NCBI GenBank assembly: GCA_947589175.1
Contig: CANPZR010000017.1
Location: 1 to 19,528 of the forward strand
Reading direction: 5' to 3'
Source of the DNA: an uncultured Lachnospiraceae bacterium
GTDB taxonomy: Bacteria; Bacillota; Clostridia; Lachnospirales; Lachnospiraceae
Length of the DNA stretch: 19,528 bases
A model generated the notes under the pieces. That model did no database searches. It saw only the letters and a list, made by a program, of their open reading frames with translations, and was not told the DNA's origin. Positions 7,934-14,951 of the stretch are shown here, piece after piece. How positions within the stretch are numbered: position 1 is the stretch's first letter; each line of letters starts with the position of its first letter. Made by a program: the position numbers and the translations under genes.

Positions 7934-8788
7934 CTATGCCCGCGCCGGAAGGTTTTCCAGAAAATCTTCTGGTATTTTCATGTCGCCGGTGCCCACGCCC
8001 AGATCGATGTCCGGCTTGTTGGAGCCGTGGAAATCGGTGCCGCCGGTGATGAACAGGCCAAATTCTCCTGCCAGTTTCTTCACAAATGCCTCGTCGTTCC
8101 CCTTGTTGCGGGAGTACAGAGCCTCGATGCCTTTCAGGCCGTACCCCTTCAGTTCGGTGATGAGGCTGTGGAGCTCGGTCACGGACAGCTTGTACAGCAT
8201 GGGATGGGCTAAGACCGGGATGCCCCCGGCGTTCTGAATCAGGCGGACGCCCTCCTCGGGCGTCAGGTACTTGCGCACCACGAAGTAGGGGCCGTCCTCG
8301 GCCAGAATCTTCTTGAAGGCGGAGTCAATGCTGGGAATCGCCCCTTTTTCCAGGAGAAAGCGGGCAAAATGAGCCCGTGTGAGGATGGTGCTCCCGAAGT
8401 GGGAAGTCAGTGACTCGTAGTCGATGGGATATCCCGCCTCGTGGAGATTTTCACACATCTTGCGGTTGCGGTCGTCCCGCTCCCTGGCCACGTCGGCGAG
8501 GGCGTCGTTTAATTCTTTTCCCGTGTGATCCAGCTGGTAGCCCAGAATGTGGATCTCTTTTTTCTTTGTGGGGGAGACCTTGTACTCGCACGAAATCTCT
8601 ACGCCGGGAATCACCCGGATGTCCCGGCCCTGAGCGGCTTCCAGCGCCCGCCCTACGCCCTCTACCGTGTCGTGATCCGTCAGGGCGAAGGCGGCCAGGC
8701 CGCGGCTGATTGCCATATCTACCAGTTCTTCCGGCGAAAACGTGCCGTCGGAGCAGTTGGAATGAACATGAAGATCGATATATCGCAT
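7934..8788 (-). CDS. PHP-domain phosphoesterase (RNase AM/nucleoside bisphosphatase type)
   Basis: This is a metal-dependent phosphoesterase of the PHP family, subgroup TrpH/YciV. Characterised relatives hydrolyse 3',5'-nucleoside bisphosphates or act as 5'-3' exoribonucleases on short RNA; which applies here is not known. It has 284 aa. Metal-ligand motifs are all visible: DLHVHSNCSDG (His7, His9, Asp14), TDHDT (Asp38, His39), PGVEIS (Glu64), His80, RAHF (His140), AHP (His195) and TDFHG (Asp252, His254). Residues 71-215 hold the usual helical insert between the two halves of the fold. The start is set by AGGAGG six bases upstream (8795-8800 on the plus strand). It is monocistronic, divergent from the TIGR04086 gene and convergent with thiE. 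Confidence 0.9.
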   Translation of the reverse strand: MRYIDLHVHSNCSDGTFSPEELVDMAISRGLAAFALTDHDTVEGVGRALEAAQGRDIRVIPGVEISCEYKVSPTKKKEIHILGYQLDHTGKELNDALADVARERDDRNRKMCENLHEAGYPIDYESLTSHFGSTILTRAHFARFLLEKGAIPSIDSAFKKILAEDGPYFVVRKYLTPEEGVRLIQNAGGIPVLAHPMLYKLSVTELHSLITELKGYGLKGIEALYSRNKGNDEAFVKKLAGEFGLFITGGTDFHGSNKPDIDLGVGTGDMKIPEDFLENLPARA

Positions 8789-9010
8789 TTTAATCCTCCT
8801 ACTAAAAGCATCGCTTTGATTTAATAAATATTTTCAACTTATGATATCATGGATTTCCCGCGCGTTGTGTTCCTGGAATTTCAGCGTCCCGCAGGTTTCG
8901 ATTTCCTGATATTGGTTCTATCATAACACAGTTCTATTTCCTTGAAAAGAAACATATTTATAAATAAATGATAAACAAATTTCAGAATTGGGTTTGAGGA
9001 AGGAATGCTT
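8789..9010. promoter_or_regulatory. AT-rich divergent intergenic region
   Basis: These 222 bases separate the PHP gene (minus) from the TIGR04086 gene (plus). On the minus strand, TTTCAA and TATGAT with 16-base spacing lie at about 8924-8951. On the plus strand, TTGAAA (8942-8947) has only a weak -10, TAAATG, at 17-base spacing. A perfect 10-base palindrome ATGATATCAT (8841-8850) could be an operator. No promoter here is strong enough to assert. Confidence 0.35.
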
Positions 9011-9391
9011 ATGAATAAGAAAAGCATGTTGGCGATGGGGAAGGGCGTCGTCTGCGCGTATGTCGTCACAGCCGTGATTTTGGTGGTTCTGGCGTTTTTG
9101 CTGTACCGCTTTCATATATCGGACAGCGCCGTGAAGGGAGGAATTGTCTTTTCCTATGTGTTTTCCTGCTTTGTCGGCGGCATGGCGGTGAGCAAAGGGC
9201 GGGACGGGCGCAAGTATCTGTGGGGGCTTCTGACCGGCGTTATTTACTACGCGGTTCTGCTGGCGGTGTCTCTGGTGTGGAACCGCATGATGTTCGCTAA
9301 CCTGTCCGGAACCATGTCCGCCTGCTTTCTGTGCCTCATCGGGGGAATGCTGGGCGGGATGCTGCAGGCGGGGAAAAATGAGCGCCTGTAG
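9011..9391 (+). CDS. TIGR04086 family membrane protein
   Basis: This is a small integral membrane protein of unknown function. It matches the Bacillota family TIGR04086 (YrzE-like) in length (126 aa), four hydrophobic helices and the Gly-rich last helix. Approximate helices, counted from the ATG at 9011: residues 10-32, 38-57, 65-87 and 98-117. The family is common near the preprotein translocase genes in other Bacillota, but not here. ATG 9011 is preferred because AAGGA (9000-9004) lies six bases upstream; ATG 9005 directly abuts that site. The C-terminal codons and the TAG stop lie within a hairpin (9378-9400), so the end of this gene is part of the intergenic hairpin element. Confidence 0.8.
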   Translation: MNKKSMLAMGKGVVCAYVVTAVILVVLAFLLYRFHISDSAVKGGIVFSYVFSCFVGGMAVSKGRDGRKYLWGLLTGVIYYAVLLAVSLVWNRMMFANLSGTMSACFLCLIGGMLGGMLQAGKNERL

Positions 9392-9480
9392 GGCGCTCAT
9401 CATGCGCACCTGTAAGGTGCGCAGCATGTGCGTCCGTAGGAAAAGCGCCCGAATGGGCGCTTCGCACATCATGTGTGATG
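9378..9480. repeat. Hairpin cluster overlapping a stop codon, with a three-way junction
   Basis: HA: 9378-9386 pairs with 9392-9400 (9 bp, loop TGTAG containing the stop codon). HB: 9403-9410 pairs with 9416-9423 (8 bp, loop TGTAA); it has the same plan as HA, with base changes that keep pairing. HC: outer stem ATGTGCG (9426-9432) with CGCACAT (9463-9469) encloses a small TCC-GTA-GGA hairpin (9433-9441) and an 8-bp stem (9443-9450 with 9455-9462), a three-way junction. HD: CATCA-TGTG-TGATG (9467-9480) competes with the HC outer stem. The element fills the gap between two convergent genes, and there is no long T-tract. Confidence 0.75.
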
Positions 9481-9490
9481 GTAATACATA

Positions 9491-10309
9491 TTAAAAAAGC
9501 AGCTCGTCGAAAAAGGCTTCCAGCTTCATCGGCTCGTCGTTTTTGAAGATCTGGAACTGCTGCGGGAAGTTGGTGGTGGTCTCGTCTACCGTTGGAAGAA
9601 TCTGCAGGGTATAGTCCCGCAGTTCCGGCCGGGAGCGGAGCACGCTGGCAAAGCTGTCAAGGATTTCCATGACGGAGAGGGTATCCACCGGGCCGTTGCC
9701 GTGCTTTGCCTTGATGAGCTTTTCAAAGGATTCCCTTATATGATCTATGCCGGTTATGTACTGGCCAATCTCGTAGTTGGCCTTTGCCACCGGCTCCATG
9801 ACCTTGTTGAAGGCGGTGCTTTCGTCGATCCGGGTCCCCATGTGGGTACAGGTACCGAAGTTCAGACGGTACAGGATGCCGCCCTCCGCGAAAAAGAAGT
9901 AGTTGTCATTGAGCCCGATGGGCGCGAGGCCATTGATCCGGCTTTCCGGTTCCTTGTAGCCGTCCGGCCAGGGAAGCTGCATCTTGTCGTAGTCCATCAG
10001 GATACAGTAGCAGTCAAACTGCTTTGAATTCTTATATTTGTGGAAAAGAGGCTTCTTTTCCTGAAACTGCACGGAGGTGTAGCGCATCAGCTCGCTCCAG
10101 AAAACGAGTGGCTCCATGTCCGATCCCTCCGACTGGAGGGTGGAGCGGTCTAAGAGGCTGATCTGCTCGCAGTAGTAGTCGATCATGTTGTGCATTTTCT
10201 CATACAGGGCGTTTTTCGCCTTTACCAGAGCGTCCGCGTAGTTCTCCTTACCTCTGTCCTTTACAGTGATCTCCGGCCGGAGATCGGTGGTCATTGTAAA
10301 TAAGTCCAT
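9491..10309 (-). CDS. Hypothetical protein of 272 aa, unrecognised
   Basis: I do not recognise this protein. It is a soluble-looking, acidic protein of 272 aa with no signal peptide or membrane helix. Residues 20-60 are helical with many charged residues. A mixed alpha/beta centre (about 70-170) contains FDCYCILMDYDKMQLPWPDG and LNDNYFFFAEGGILYRLNFG, which suggest a small beta-sheet domain. Residues 185-240 are helical, and the tail LEAFFDELLF resembles a short acidic peptide. The start ATG follows GAAAGGGG on the minus strand. It has its own promoter (10335-10363) and faces a hairpin cluster at its 3' end. Composition and codon use match the neighbours, so there is no sign of recent transfer. 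Confidence 0.75.
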   Translation of the reverse strand: MDLFTMTTDLRPEITVKDRGKENYADALVKAKNALYEKMHNMIDYYCEQISLLDRSTLQSEGSDMEPLVFWSELMRYTSVQFQEKKPLFHKYKNSKQFDCYCILMDYDKMQLPWPDGYKEPESRINGLAPIGLNDNYFFFAEGGILYRLNFGTCTHMGTRIDESTAFNKVMEPVAKANYEIGQYITGIDHIRESFEKLIKAKHGNGPVDTLSVMEILDSFASVLRSRPELRDYTLQILPTVDETTTNFPQQFQIFKNDEPMKLEAFFDELLF

Positions 10310-10322
10310 TTTTTTCCCCTTT

Positions 10323-10422
10323 CTTATTTTATAAAAAATAGCTTAGCTTCACGATTTGTCCAATCAAGCCGGACTGCATATTCTGCTTTCTTTATTTATG
10401 AAAAACAGTTTAGCTTCATGAT
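10323..10422. repeat. 33-bp imperfect direct repeat
   Basis: Copy 1 (10323-10355) and copy 2 (10390-10422) match at 27 of 33 positions and are 67 bases apart start to start. The core TTAGCTTCAcGAT/TTAGCTTCAtGAT is nearly identical; four of the six differences are transitions. Copy 1 carries the -10 box and spacer of the minus-strand promoter for the 272-aa gene. Copy 2 lies upstream of that promoter in transcription direction and has lost a recognisable -35/-10 pair. Confidence 0.75.
10335..10363 (-). promoter_or_regulatory. Promoter for the 272-aa gene
   Basis: On the minus strand, TTGGAC (10358-10363) and TATTTT (10335-10340) are separated by 17 bases. The predicted transcript starts near 10328, about 19 bases before the ATG. 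The -35 box matches consensus at five of six positions; the -10 is weaker but surrounded by A/T. Confidence 0.55.
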
Positions 10423-10514
10423 ACCAAAAACAGTGTCACTCAGGATTTCAAAATCATAATATAGATATAGCATATTTTCCCCGAAAATGCAACTTTCGAA
10501 AAAGTAAGGCGCTT
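10423..10514. other. AT-rich gap with no clear gene
   Basis: This is the remaining part of the 336-base divergent gap. I see no open frame of interest. Two short palindromic elements stand out: ATTTTC-CCC-GAAAAT (10474-10488) and TTTCGAAA (10494-10501). No T-tract follows either, and no promoter was found in this stretch. Confidence 0.4.
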
Positions 10515-10579
10515 GAATTTCCAATCCGAATTTGAAATTTGAATTTGCCCGCAGAATTTGCTGTCCGGATTTTACTCTG
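10515..10579. repeat. Five-unit 13-bp-period GAATTT array
   Basis: The hexamer GAATTT recurs at 10515, 10528, 10541 and 10554, exactly 13 bases apart, followed by GGATTT at 10567 on the same period. Three of the four perfect copies continue as GAATTTG. The bases between are not conserved, apart from a shared CC at the end of units 1 and 4. The array stops four bases before the -35 box of the next gene, which suggests a multi-site operator; this is inference. Confidence 0.7.
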
Positions 10580-10583
10580 GTCG

Positions 10584-10612
10584 TTGCTTTTTATTTCCAT
10601 TAGTGATATACT
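10584..10612 (+). promoter_or_regulatory. Extended -10 promoter of the Wzy-like/EAL operon
   Basis: TTGCTT (10584-10589) and TATACT (10607-10612) are separated by 17 bases, with a TG at 10604-10605 forming an extended -10. The start of transcription would be near 10619. The leader of about 27 bases contains the ribosome binding site AAGAGG (10633-10638), seven bases before the ATG. Confidence 0.8.
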
Positions 10613-10645
10613 TTACTACAAAGACGCAGAGAAAGAGGTAACAGC

Positions 10646-12463
10646 ATGGAAAAGAGAGCGTGGAGCGTGATCCGGCTTCTGCCGGTCTTTCTGGCGGTGG
10701 CGTTTGTGCCGCTGATTTCAACCGTGAAGCAATATACGACAGATCTGAACCGGTACAACTGGTTTGACAGCGGGAATTCTTTAATAGACGTATTTTTGTA
10801 CTGGAAGGGACAGGCGCTGATTCTTCTCGCCTTTGTCATGCTGCTCTTTCTGATGGCTACTCCTGTTTTGAGCCGGGAGCAGAGGCCGGACTGGAAGAAG
10901 CTGAAGACGCCGGAGATAGCGTTTTTAGGTGTGTATCTGCTGTTTGCCATTCTGTCGTCGGTGTTCTCCCAGTACGGGGATACCGCGCTGCGGGGCGGCT
11001 ATGAGCAGTGGGAGGGACTGAATGTGCTCCTCGCCTACGGCGTGCTTTTTACCTATGTGTACCTCACGGCGGACTCGGAGCGGGCGGCGCGCTATGTGAT
11101 CTACGCCATTGTGGCGGGCAGCTTTGTAGTGGGACTGATCGGCGCGGGCCAGTATTTCGGGATGGATTTGTTCCGCAGTGATTTTGGCAAGAGCATCATG
11201 TCCCTTATGAGCGAGACAAAAATGGAATTTAGTTTTAACTTTCCGGAGGGCTGGGTGTACGCGACGCTGTACAACCCCAATTATGTGGGTTCCTACGCGT
11301 CTCTGGCGCTGCCGGTGCTGATCGCCGTTGCTACCGTGGAGTGGAAGAAGATTCCGCTGTTCTGGTCGATTCTCTCTCTGATCGGGACGTTTCTGATGGT
11401 GATTACCCTGCTCGGCTCCCAGTCGCTGACGGGCTGTGTGGGCGTGATTCTCAGCGTGGTCTTTTTCATTGGCTACCGGAGCCCCGCCATCGTGCGGTCC
11501 TTTGGCTGGAAAAAGACCGGAATAGCGCTGGGAGCTGTCGCGGCGCTCGTAGTGGCAATCGTTCTGGTATTTCCGGACAATGTTAAAACGGGATTTAATA
11601 AATTATTTCACCCCCATGCGGACTCTCACGCCATGGAGGATATGATATCGACAGATAAGGGATTGAAGATTGAGACGGTGAATCAGGGCAGCTTTTATGT
11701 CACGGTCACGGGAGAGTCGGACAAGCCCTTTGAATTTACCGACGAGTCGGGGAAAGAGATGGTTCTGCCGGAAAATAAAGACGAGGGATTTTATGAATTT
11801 AGCGGTGATACGCCGCCCCGGACGAGGATCCGGTTCTACGCGACGACGATCCAGAGGGGAGATGAGCCGGTGCCCGCGGTCCGGATTCAGACGCCCTACA
11901 ACTGGAAGGACTGGTATGTGGCGCGGATTGGGGACAATTATCAGATTTACAACGCGTTCGGAAGATTTGACTCCCTTCGGGAGATTGAGGACATCGGTTT
12001 TAAGGATTCCCAGCATTTCGGGACGAAGAGGGGATATATATGGTCCCGGACATTCCCGCTGTTAAAGGACTCCATGATTCTTGGGAGCGGGCCGGACACC
12101 TTTACCATCGTGTTCCCCAATGACGACTATGTGGGAAAGAACAATATGGACTACAATGGAGTGACGGTAACGAAGCCGCACAATCTCTATTTGCAGATAT
12201 GGACCCAGACGGGATTTCTGTCGCTGGCAGGATTTCTTCTTCTGGCGGCGTGGTATTTTGTGAAGAGCCTGAAACTGTACTGGAACCGTCCGTTAAAGAG
12301 CTTTATGGACAAAATAGGGGCGGCGCTCATGACGGCGGTGTTCGGCTACCTGGTGACGGGGCTGGCCAATGATTCCACCGTTACCGTAGCGCCTGTGTTC
12401 TGGGCGGCGCTGGCTCTTGGGATAGCTGTGAACCGTATGAATGAAAAGAAGGTGGTTGCGTGA
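10646..12463 (+). CDS. O-antigen ligase/Wzy-like polytopic membrane protein
   Basis: This is a member of the O-antigen ligase/Wzy polymerase superfamily (Wzy_C), enzymes that join undecaprenyl-linked glycans on the outer face of the cytoplasmic membrane. It has 605 aa with roughly ten to eleven hydrophobic helices. Family signs: the NPNYVGSYASLALP segment (about 212-225), RGYIWSR then LILGSGPDTF-like residues (Arg462, Arg467), and KPHNLYLQIWTQTGF with His512, where the family has its conserved His after the large loop. Between Phe309 and Arg462 lies an approximately 150-residue polar, beta-rich extracytoplasmic insert, unusually long. With no outer membrane in this lineage, the acceptor is not LPS; a capsule, exopolysaccharide or wall glycan is likelier, but unproven. 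No glycosyltransferase genes are adjacent. Its stop codon overlaps the next start. Confidence 0.8.
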   Translation: MEKRAWSVIRLLPVFLAVAFVPLISTVKQYTTDLNRYNWFDSGNSLIDVFLYWKGQALILLAFVMLLFLMATPVLSREQRPDWKKLKTPEIAFLGVYLLFAILSSVFSQYGDTALRGGYEQWEGLNVLLAYGVLFTYVYLTADSERAARYVIYAIVAGSFVVGLIGAGQYFGMDLFRSDFGKSIMSLMSETKMEFSFNFPEGWVYATLYNPNYVGSYASLALPVLIAVATVEWKKIPLFWSILSLIGTFLMVITLLGSQSLTGCVGVILSVVFFIGYRSPAIVRSFGWKKTGIALGAVAALVVAIVLVFPDNVKTGFNKLFHPHADSHAMEDMISTDKGLKIETVNQGSFYVTVTGESDKPFEFTDESGKEMVLPENKDEGFYEFSGDTPPRTRIRFYATTIQRGDEPVPAVRIQTPYNWKDWYVARIGDNYQIYNAFGRFDSLREIEDIGFKDSQHFGTKRGYIWSRTFPLLKDSMILGSGPDTFTIVFPNDDYVGKNNMDYNGVTVTKPHNLYLQIWTQTGFLSLAGFLLLAAWYFVKSLKLYWNRPLKSFMDKIGAALMTAVFGYLVTGLANDSTVTVAPVFWAALALGIAVNRMNEKKVVA

Positions 12464-14850
12464 ATGAAAAGGGTATGGGCATGGGATATGAGGATATTGA
12501 CCAGCTGACGGGGCTCTACACCCGCAAGGTGGTCAAAGAAGAGATGGAAGAGCTTCTGAGGACGGATTCCCAGAACCAGTTCCACCTCTCGCTGCTGCGC
12601 ATGTGGAATATCGGGGAGTTTACGGAGGAATACGGAAATTCTTTCGCCCTGGCGATGTTAGAGAACCAGGCGGTGATTCTCCGGGAATACTATAGCACAT
12701 TTGGGAAAAATGTGGTGCTGGGGCGGTTCCGGAGAGACACGTTCGCTATTTTTTTACAGTGGTCAGACAAGGAGGCCGTGGAGGAGCAGGCTGCTTTCGT
12801 GCACAATGTCATGAAAAACAGCTATTCCGGCAGGAATCAGGATTTCGATCCCCAGTTCACCATGGCGACCTATCATATTTCTGAAGGGGTAAAGGATGCG
12901 GATACGATTATACATCGGGCGGAGTGCGCGGTGAATTACGGCCAGATGTCAGGGGATTCCGTGGTGGTGTACCAGCCCTATATGGAGACCGACGAGCCGG
13001 CTGTGACCAGGCAGGAGTATCTGAAGCTGGAGGGAGAGAACCTCACTCGGTACGATCGCCAGTTTGTCTCCTTTGCCGTTAATCTGCTTTCCAATTCCAG
13101 AGATCTGGACAGCAGTCTGGATATGCTGCTTCTGCGCGCGGGACAGCACTTTGGCTTCGATGACATGCTGATTTCGGAGTTCGGCGAGGGGGAGTCGGTC
13201 CATGTGACCAATAAGTGGACGAGGGAGCAGGGCGTGCTCCGGGATCTGGGAGAGCCCTTGTCCTTAGACGACTGGGACGGATTTTTTTCCTCCTTTGACG
13301 CCAATGGGCTCAACGTTGTGCCGGACATATCGAAGCAGTCTTTTTCCGAGAGAGACCGGGCTTTTTTCGAGGCGTTCCGGATTCGCGGTTTCTTTAATGT
13401 GCTGCTCTACAGCAGCGACCGCCCCATCGGCTATATGTCCTGCTGCAGCCGGAAGCCGCGGGAGAAATGGGATGAAAAGACCCGGAACTCCCTGATTCAG
13501 TTAAGCCGTCTGACGGCGGCCTTTGTCATGCTCCGGATCCAGAAGAGGGAGGATCGGATTCAGATTGAGGATCTTTCCCGGGATGGTCTGACAGGCGTTT
13601 ATCAGTATCCGGCCTTTCAGCGTAAGGTGAAAAGGCTGCTCCATGAATTTGACCCGCTAAAGACTTATGCGATTATATATTCGGACATTACGAATTTTTC
13701 TGTGCTCAATGAAAATTTCGGCTATGAAGAGGGAAATCATGTGCTGCAGGAATTTGCCAGACGGATACAGGACAACAACACGGCCAATGTAACGGTGTGC
13801 CGGTTGGAGGGAGACCGTTTTGTGATTCTCTCCTGCAGAGACCAGCGCAAGTCCATCGAGGCGCGGGTCCATTCCGTGAACAATGAATTTGCCAGGTATC
13901 TGGCCGACAAGTACCCGCAGAGCGATTTTCACATTACATCGGGGATTTACTTTCTGGAATCCCCGCACATGAAACTGCACACTATGATCGACAATGCCAA
14001 CCACGCCAGAAAAAGCGTGAAGAAGCACCATTTCGGGACGGTGGGCATATACACGGACGCGCTGCGGGTACAGCGGCAACAGACGCTGGAGGTAGTGGGG
14101 AGCGTGCATGACGCCATTGCCTCCGGGGCCATCGAGGCGTTTCTGCAGCCGAAGTTTTCCATGCACACGTTCCGCATCGTGGGGGCGGAGGCTCTGGTGC
14201 GGTGGCGCAACCCGGACGGCTCCTTCCGTTTTCCGGACCAGTTCGTGCCGGTGCTTGAGGAGGCGGGCCTGATCGTGGATGTGGACATGTGCGTGTACGA
14301 GCAGGTATTAAAGGTGCTCTCGCGCTGGAAAAAGCAGGGGCGCAAGCTGATTCCAATCTCGGTGAATTTTTCCCGCGTGCACTTCAGGAACCCGGACGCC
14401 TACCAGAAGATTATGGAGCTGGCCAGCCGGTATGAGATTTCCCCGGACTACATAGAGGTGGAGATCACGGAGAGCGTATTTAACACGGACAGAGCCAATC
14501 TGTACCATCAGATGTCCCGCCTGCGGGATAATGGCTTTAAGATAGATATTGATGATTTTGGCACCGGGTATTCTTCGCTGAACATGCTTTTGTCGGCGCC
14601 GGTGGACATTGTGAAGGTGGATAAGAGCTTTATCGACCGCTATGAGACGGAAAGCGAAAAAGAGTATATCAACCAGATCGGCAGCCTGATCCTGTCGGCC
14701 AGGAAGGATATTATCTTTGAGGGGGTGGAGACACGGGAACAGGCGCAGCTGCTCACCAGCTACGGGTATGACAGGGCGCAGGGATATCTGTTCTCCAAGC
14801 CGGTATCCGTACCGGAGTTTGAACTTTTACTGCAAAGAGAAGAAGAATAA
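12460..14850 (+). CDS. GGDEF-GAF-GGDEF-EAL protein, probable c-di-GMP phosphodiesterase
   Basis: This is a predicted soluble enzyme that hydrolyses cyclic di-GMP. It has 796 aa; GTG 12460 overlaps the previous stop by four bases (GTGA) and follows AAGAAGG, implying translational coupling. ATG 12475 and 12481 are alternatives. Domains: a degenerate GGDEF (about 5-165, signature region GRFRRDTF at 88-95), a GAF-like sensor (about 195-365), a second GGDEF (about 375-535) with LEGDRF (449-454) in place of GGDEF, and an EAL domain (about 545-790). The EAL domain keeps E577-A-L, the Asn of ISVNFS, the Glu of EVEITES, D698-D699-F-G, the Lys of VKVDKSF, the Glu of FEGVET and the Gln of AQGYLFSKP, so it should be active. 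Both GGDEF sites look unable to make c-di-GMP; one could still bind GTP. No membrane helix is seen. Confidence 0.9.
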   Translation: MNEKGMGMGYEDIDQLTGLYTRKVVKEEMEELLRTDSQNQFHLSLLRMWNIGEFTEEYGNSFALAMLENQAVILREYYSTFGKNVVLGRFRRDTFAIFLQWSDKEAVEEQAAFVHNVMKNSYSGRNQDFDPQFTMATYHISEGVKDADTIIHRAECAVNYGQMSGDSVVVYQPYMETDEPAVTRQEYLKLEGENLTRYDRQFVSFAVNLLSNSRDLDSSLDMLLLRAGQHFGFDDMLISEFGEGESVHVTNKWTREQGVLRDLGEPLSLDDWDGFFSSFDANGLNVVPDISKQSFSERDRAFFEAFRIRGFFNVLLYSSDRPIGYMSCCSRKPREKWDEKTRNSLIQLSRLTAAFVMLRIQKREDRIQIEDLSRDGLTGVYQYPAFQRKVKRLLHEFDPLKTYAIIYSDITNFSVLNENFGYEEGNHVLQEFARRIQDNNTANVTVCRLEGDRFVILSCRDQRKSIEARVHSVNNEFARYLADKYPQSDFHITSGIYFLESPHMKLHTMIDNANHARKSVKKHHFGTVGIYTDALRVQRQQTLEVVGSVHDAIASGAIEAFLQPKFSMHTFRIVGAEALVRWRNPDGSFRFPDQFVPVLEEAGLIVDVDMCVYEQVLKVLSRWKKQGRKLIPISVNFSRVHFRNPDAYQKIMELASRYEISPDYIEVEITESVFNTDRANLYHQMSRLRDNGFKIDIDDFGTGYSSLNMLLSAPVDIVKVDKSFIDRYETESEKEYINQIGSLILSARKDIIFEGVETREQAQLLTSYGYDRAQGYLFSKPVSVPEFELLLQREEE

Positions 14851-14877
14851 AAATATCCTAAAGAAAAAGTAAAAAAC

Positions 14878-14906
14878 TTGACTTTAAAGTAAAAAATGTC
14901 TAAAGT
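14878..14906 (+). promoter_or_regulatory. Promoter of the chemoreceptor gene
   Basis: TTGACT (14878-14883) and TAAAGT (14901-14906) are 17 bases apart. The hexamer AAAGTA recurs at 14866, 14886 and 14902. A sigma-D (SigD/FliA) reading is possible: TAAA at 14885 followed 16 bases later by GTAGATAG, which agrees with the GCCGATAA consensus at only five of eight positions. Confidence 0.6.
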
Positions 14907-14951
14907 AGATAGTAGACATGTGGATCTGACAAAAGGGGGCTACACAGAAAA

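Noticed and set aside
9005..9010. ATG 9005 as start of the TIGR04086 protein
   Set aside because: It directly abuts the AAGGA site, leaving no spacer; ATG 9011 has six-base spacing.
7073..9480. CRISPR array
   Set aside because: The repeated structure is inverted repeats with different stems, not identical direct repeats with regular spacers, and there are no cas genes.
10646..12463. True LPS O-antigen ligase (WaaL)
   Set aside because: The superfamily match is fair, but this lineage has no outer membrane and no O-antigen genes are nearby, so the specific name is unsafe.
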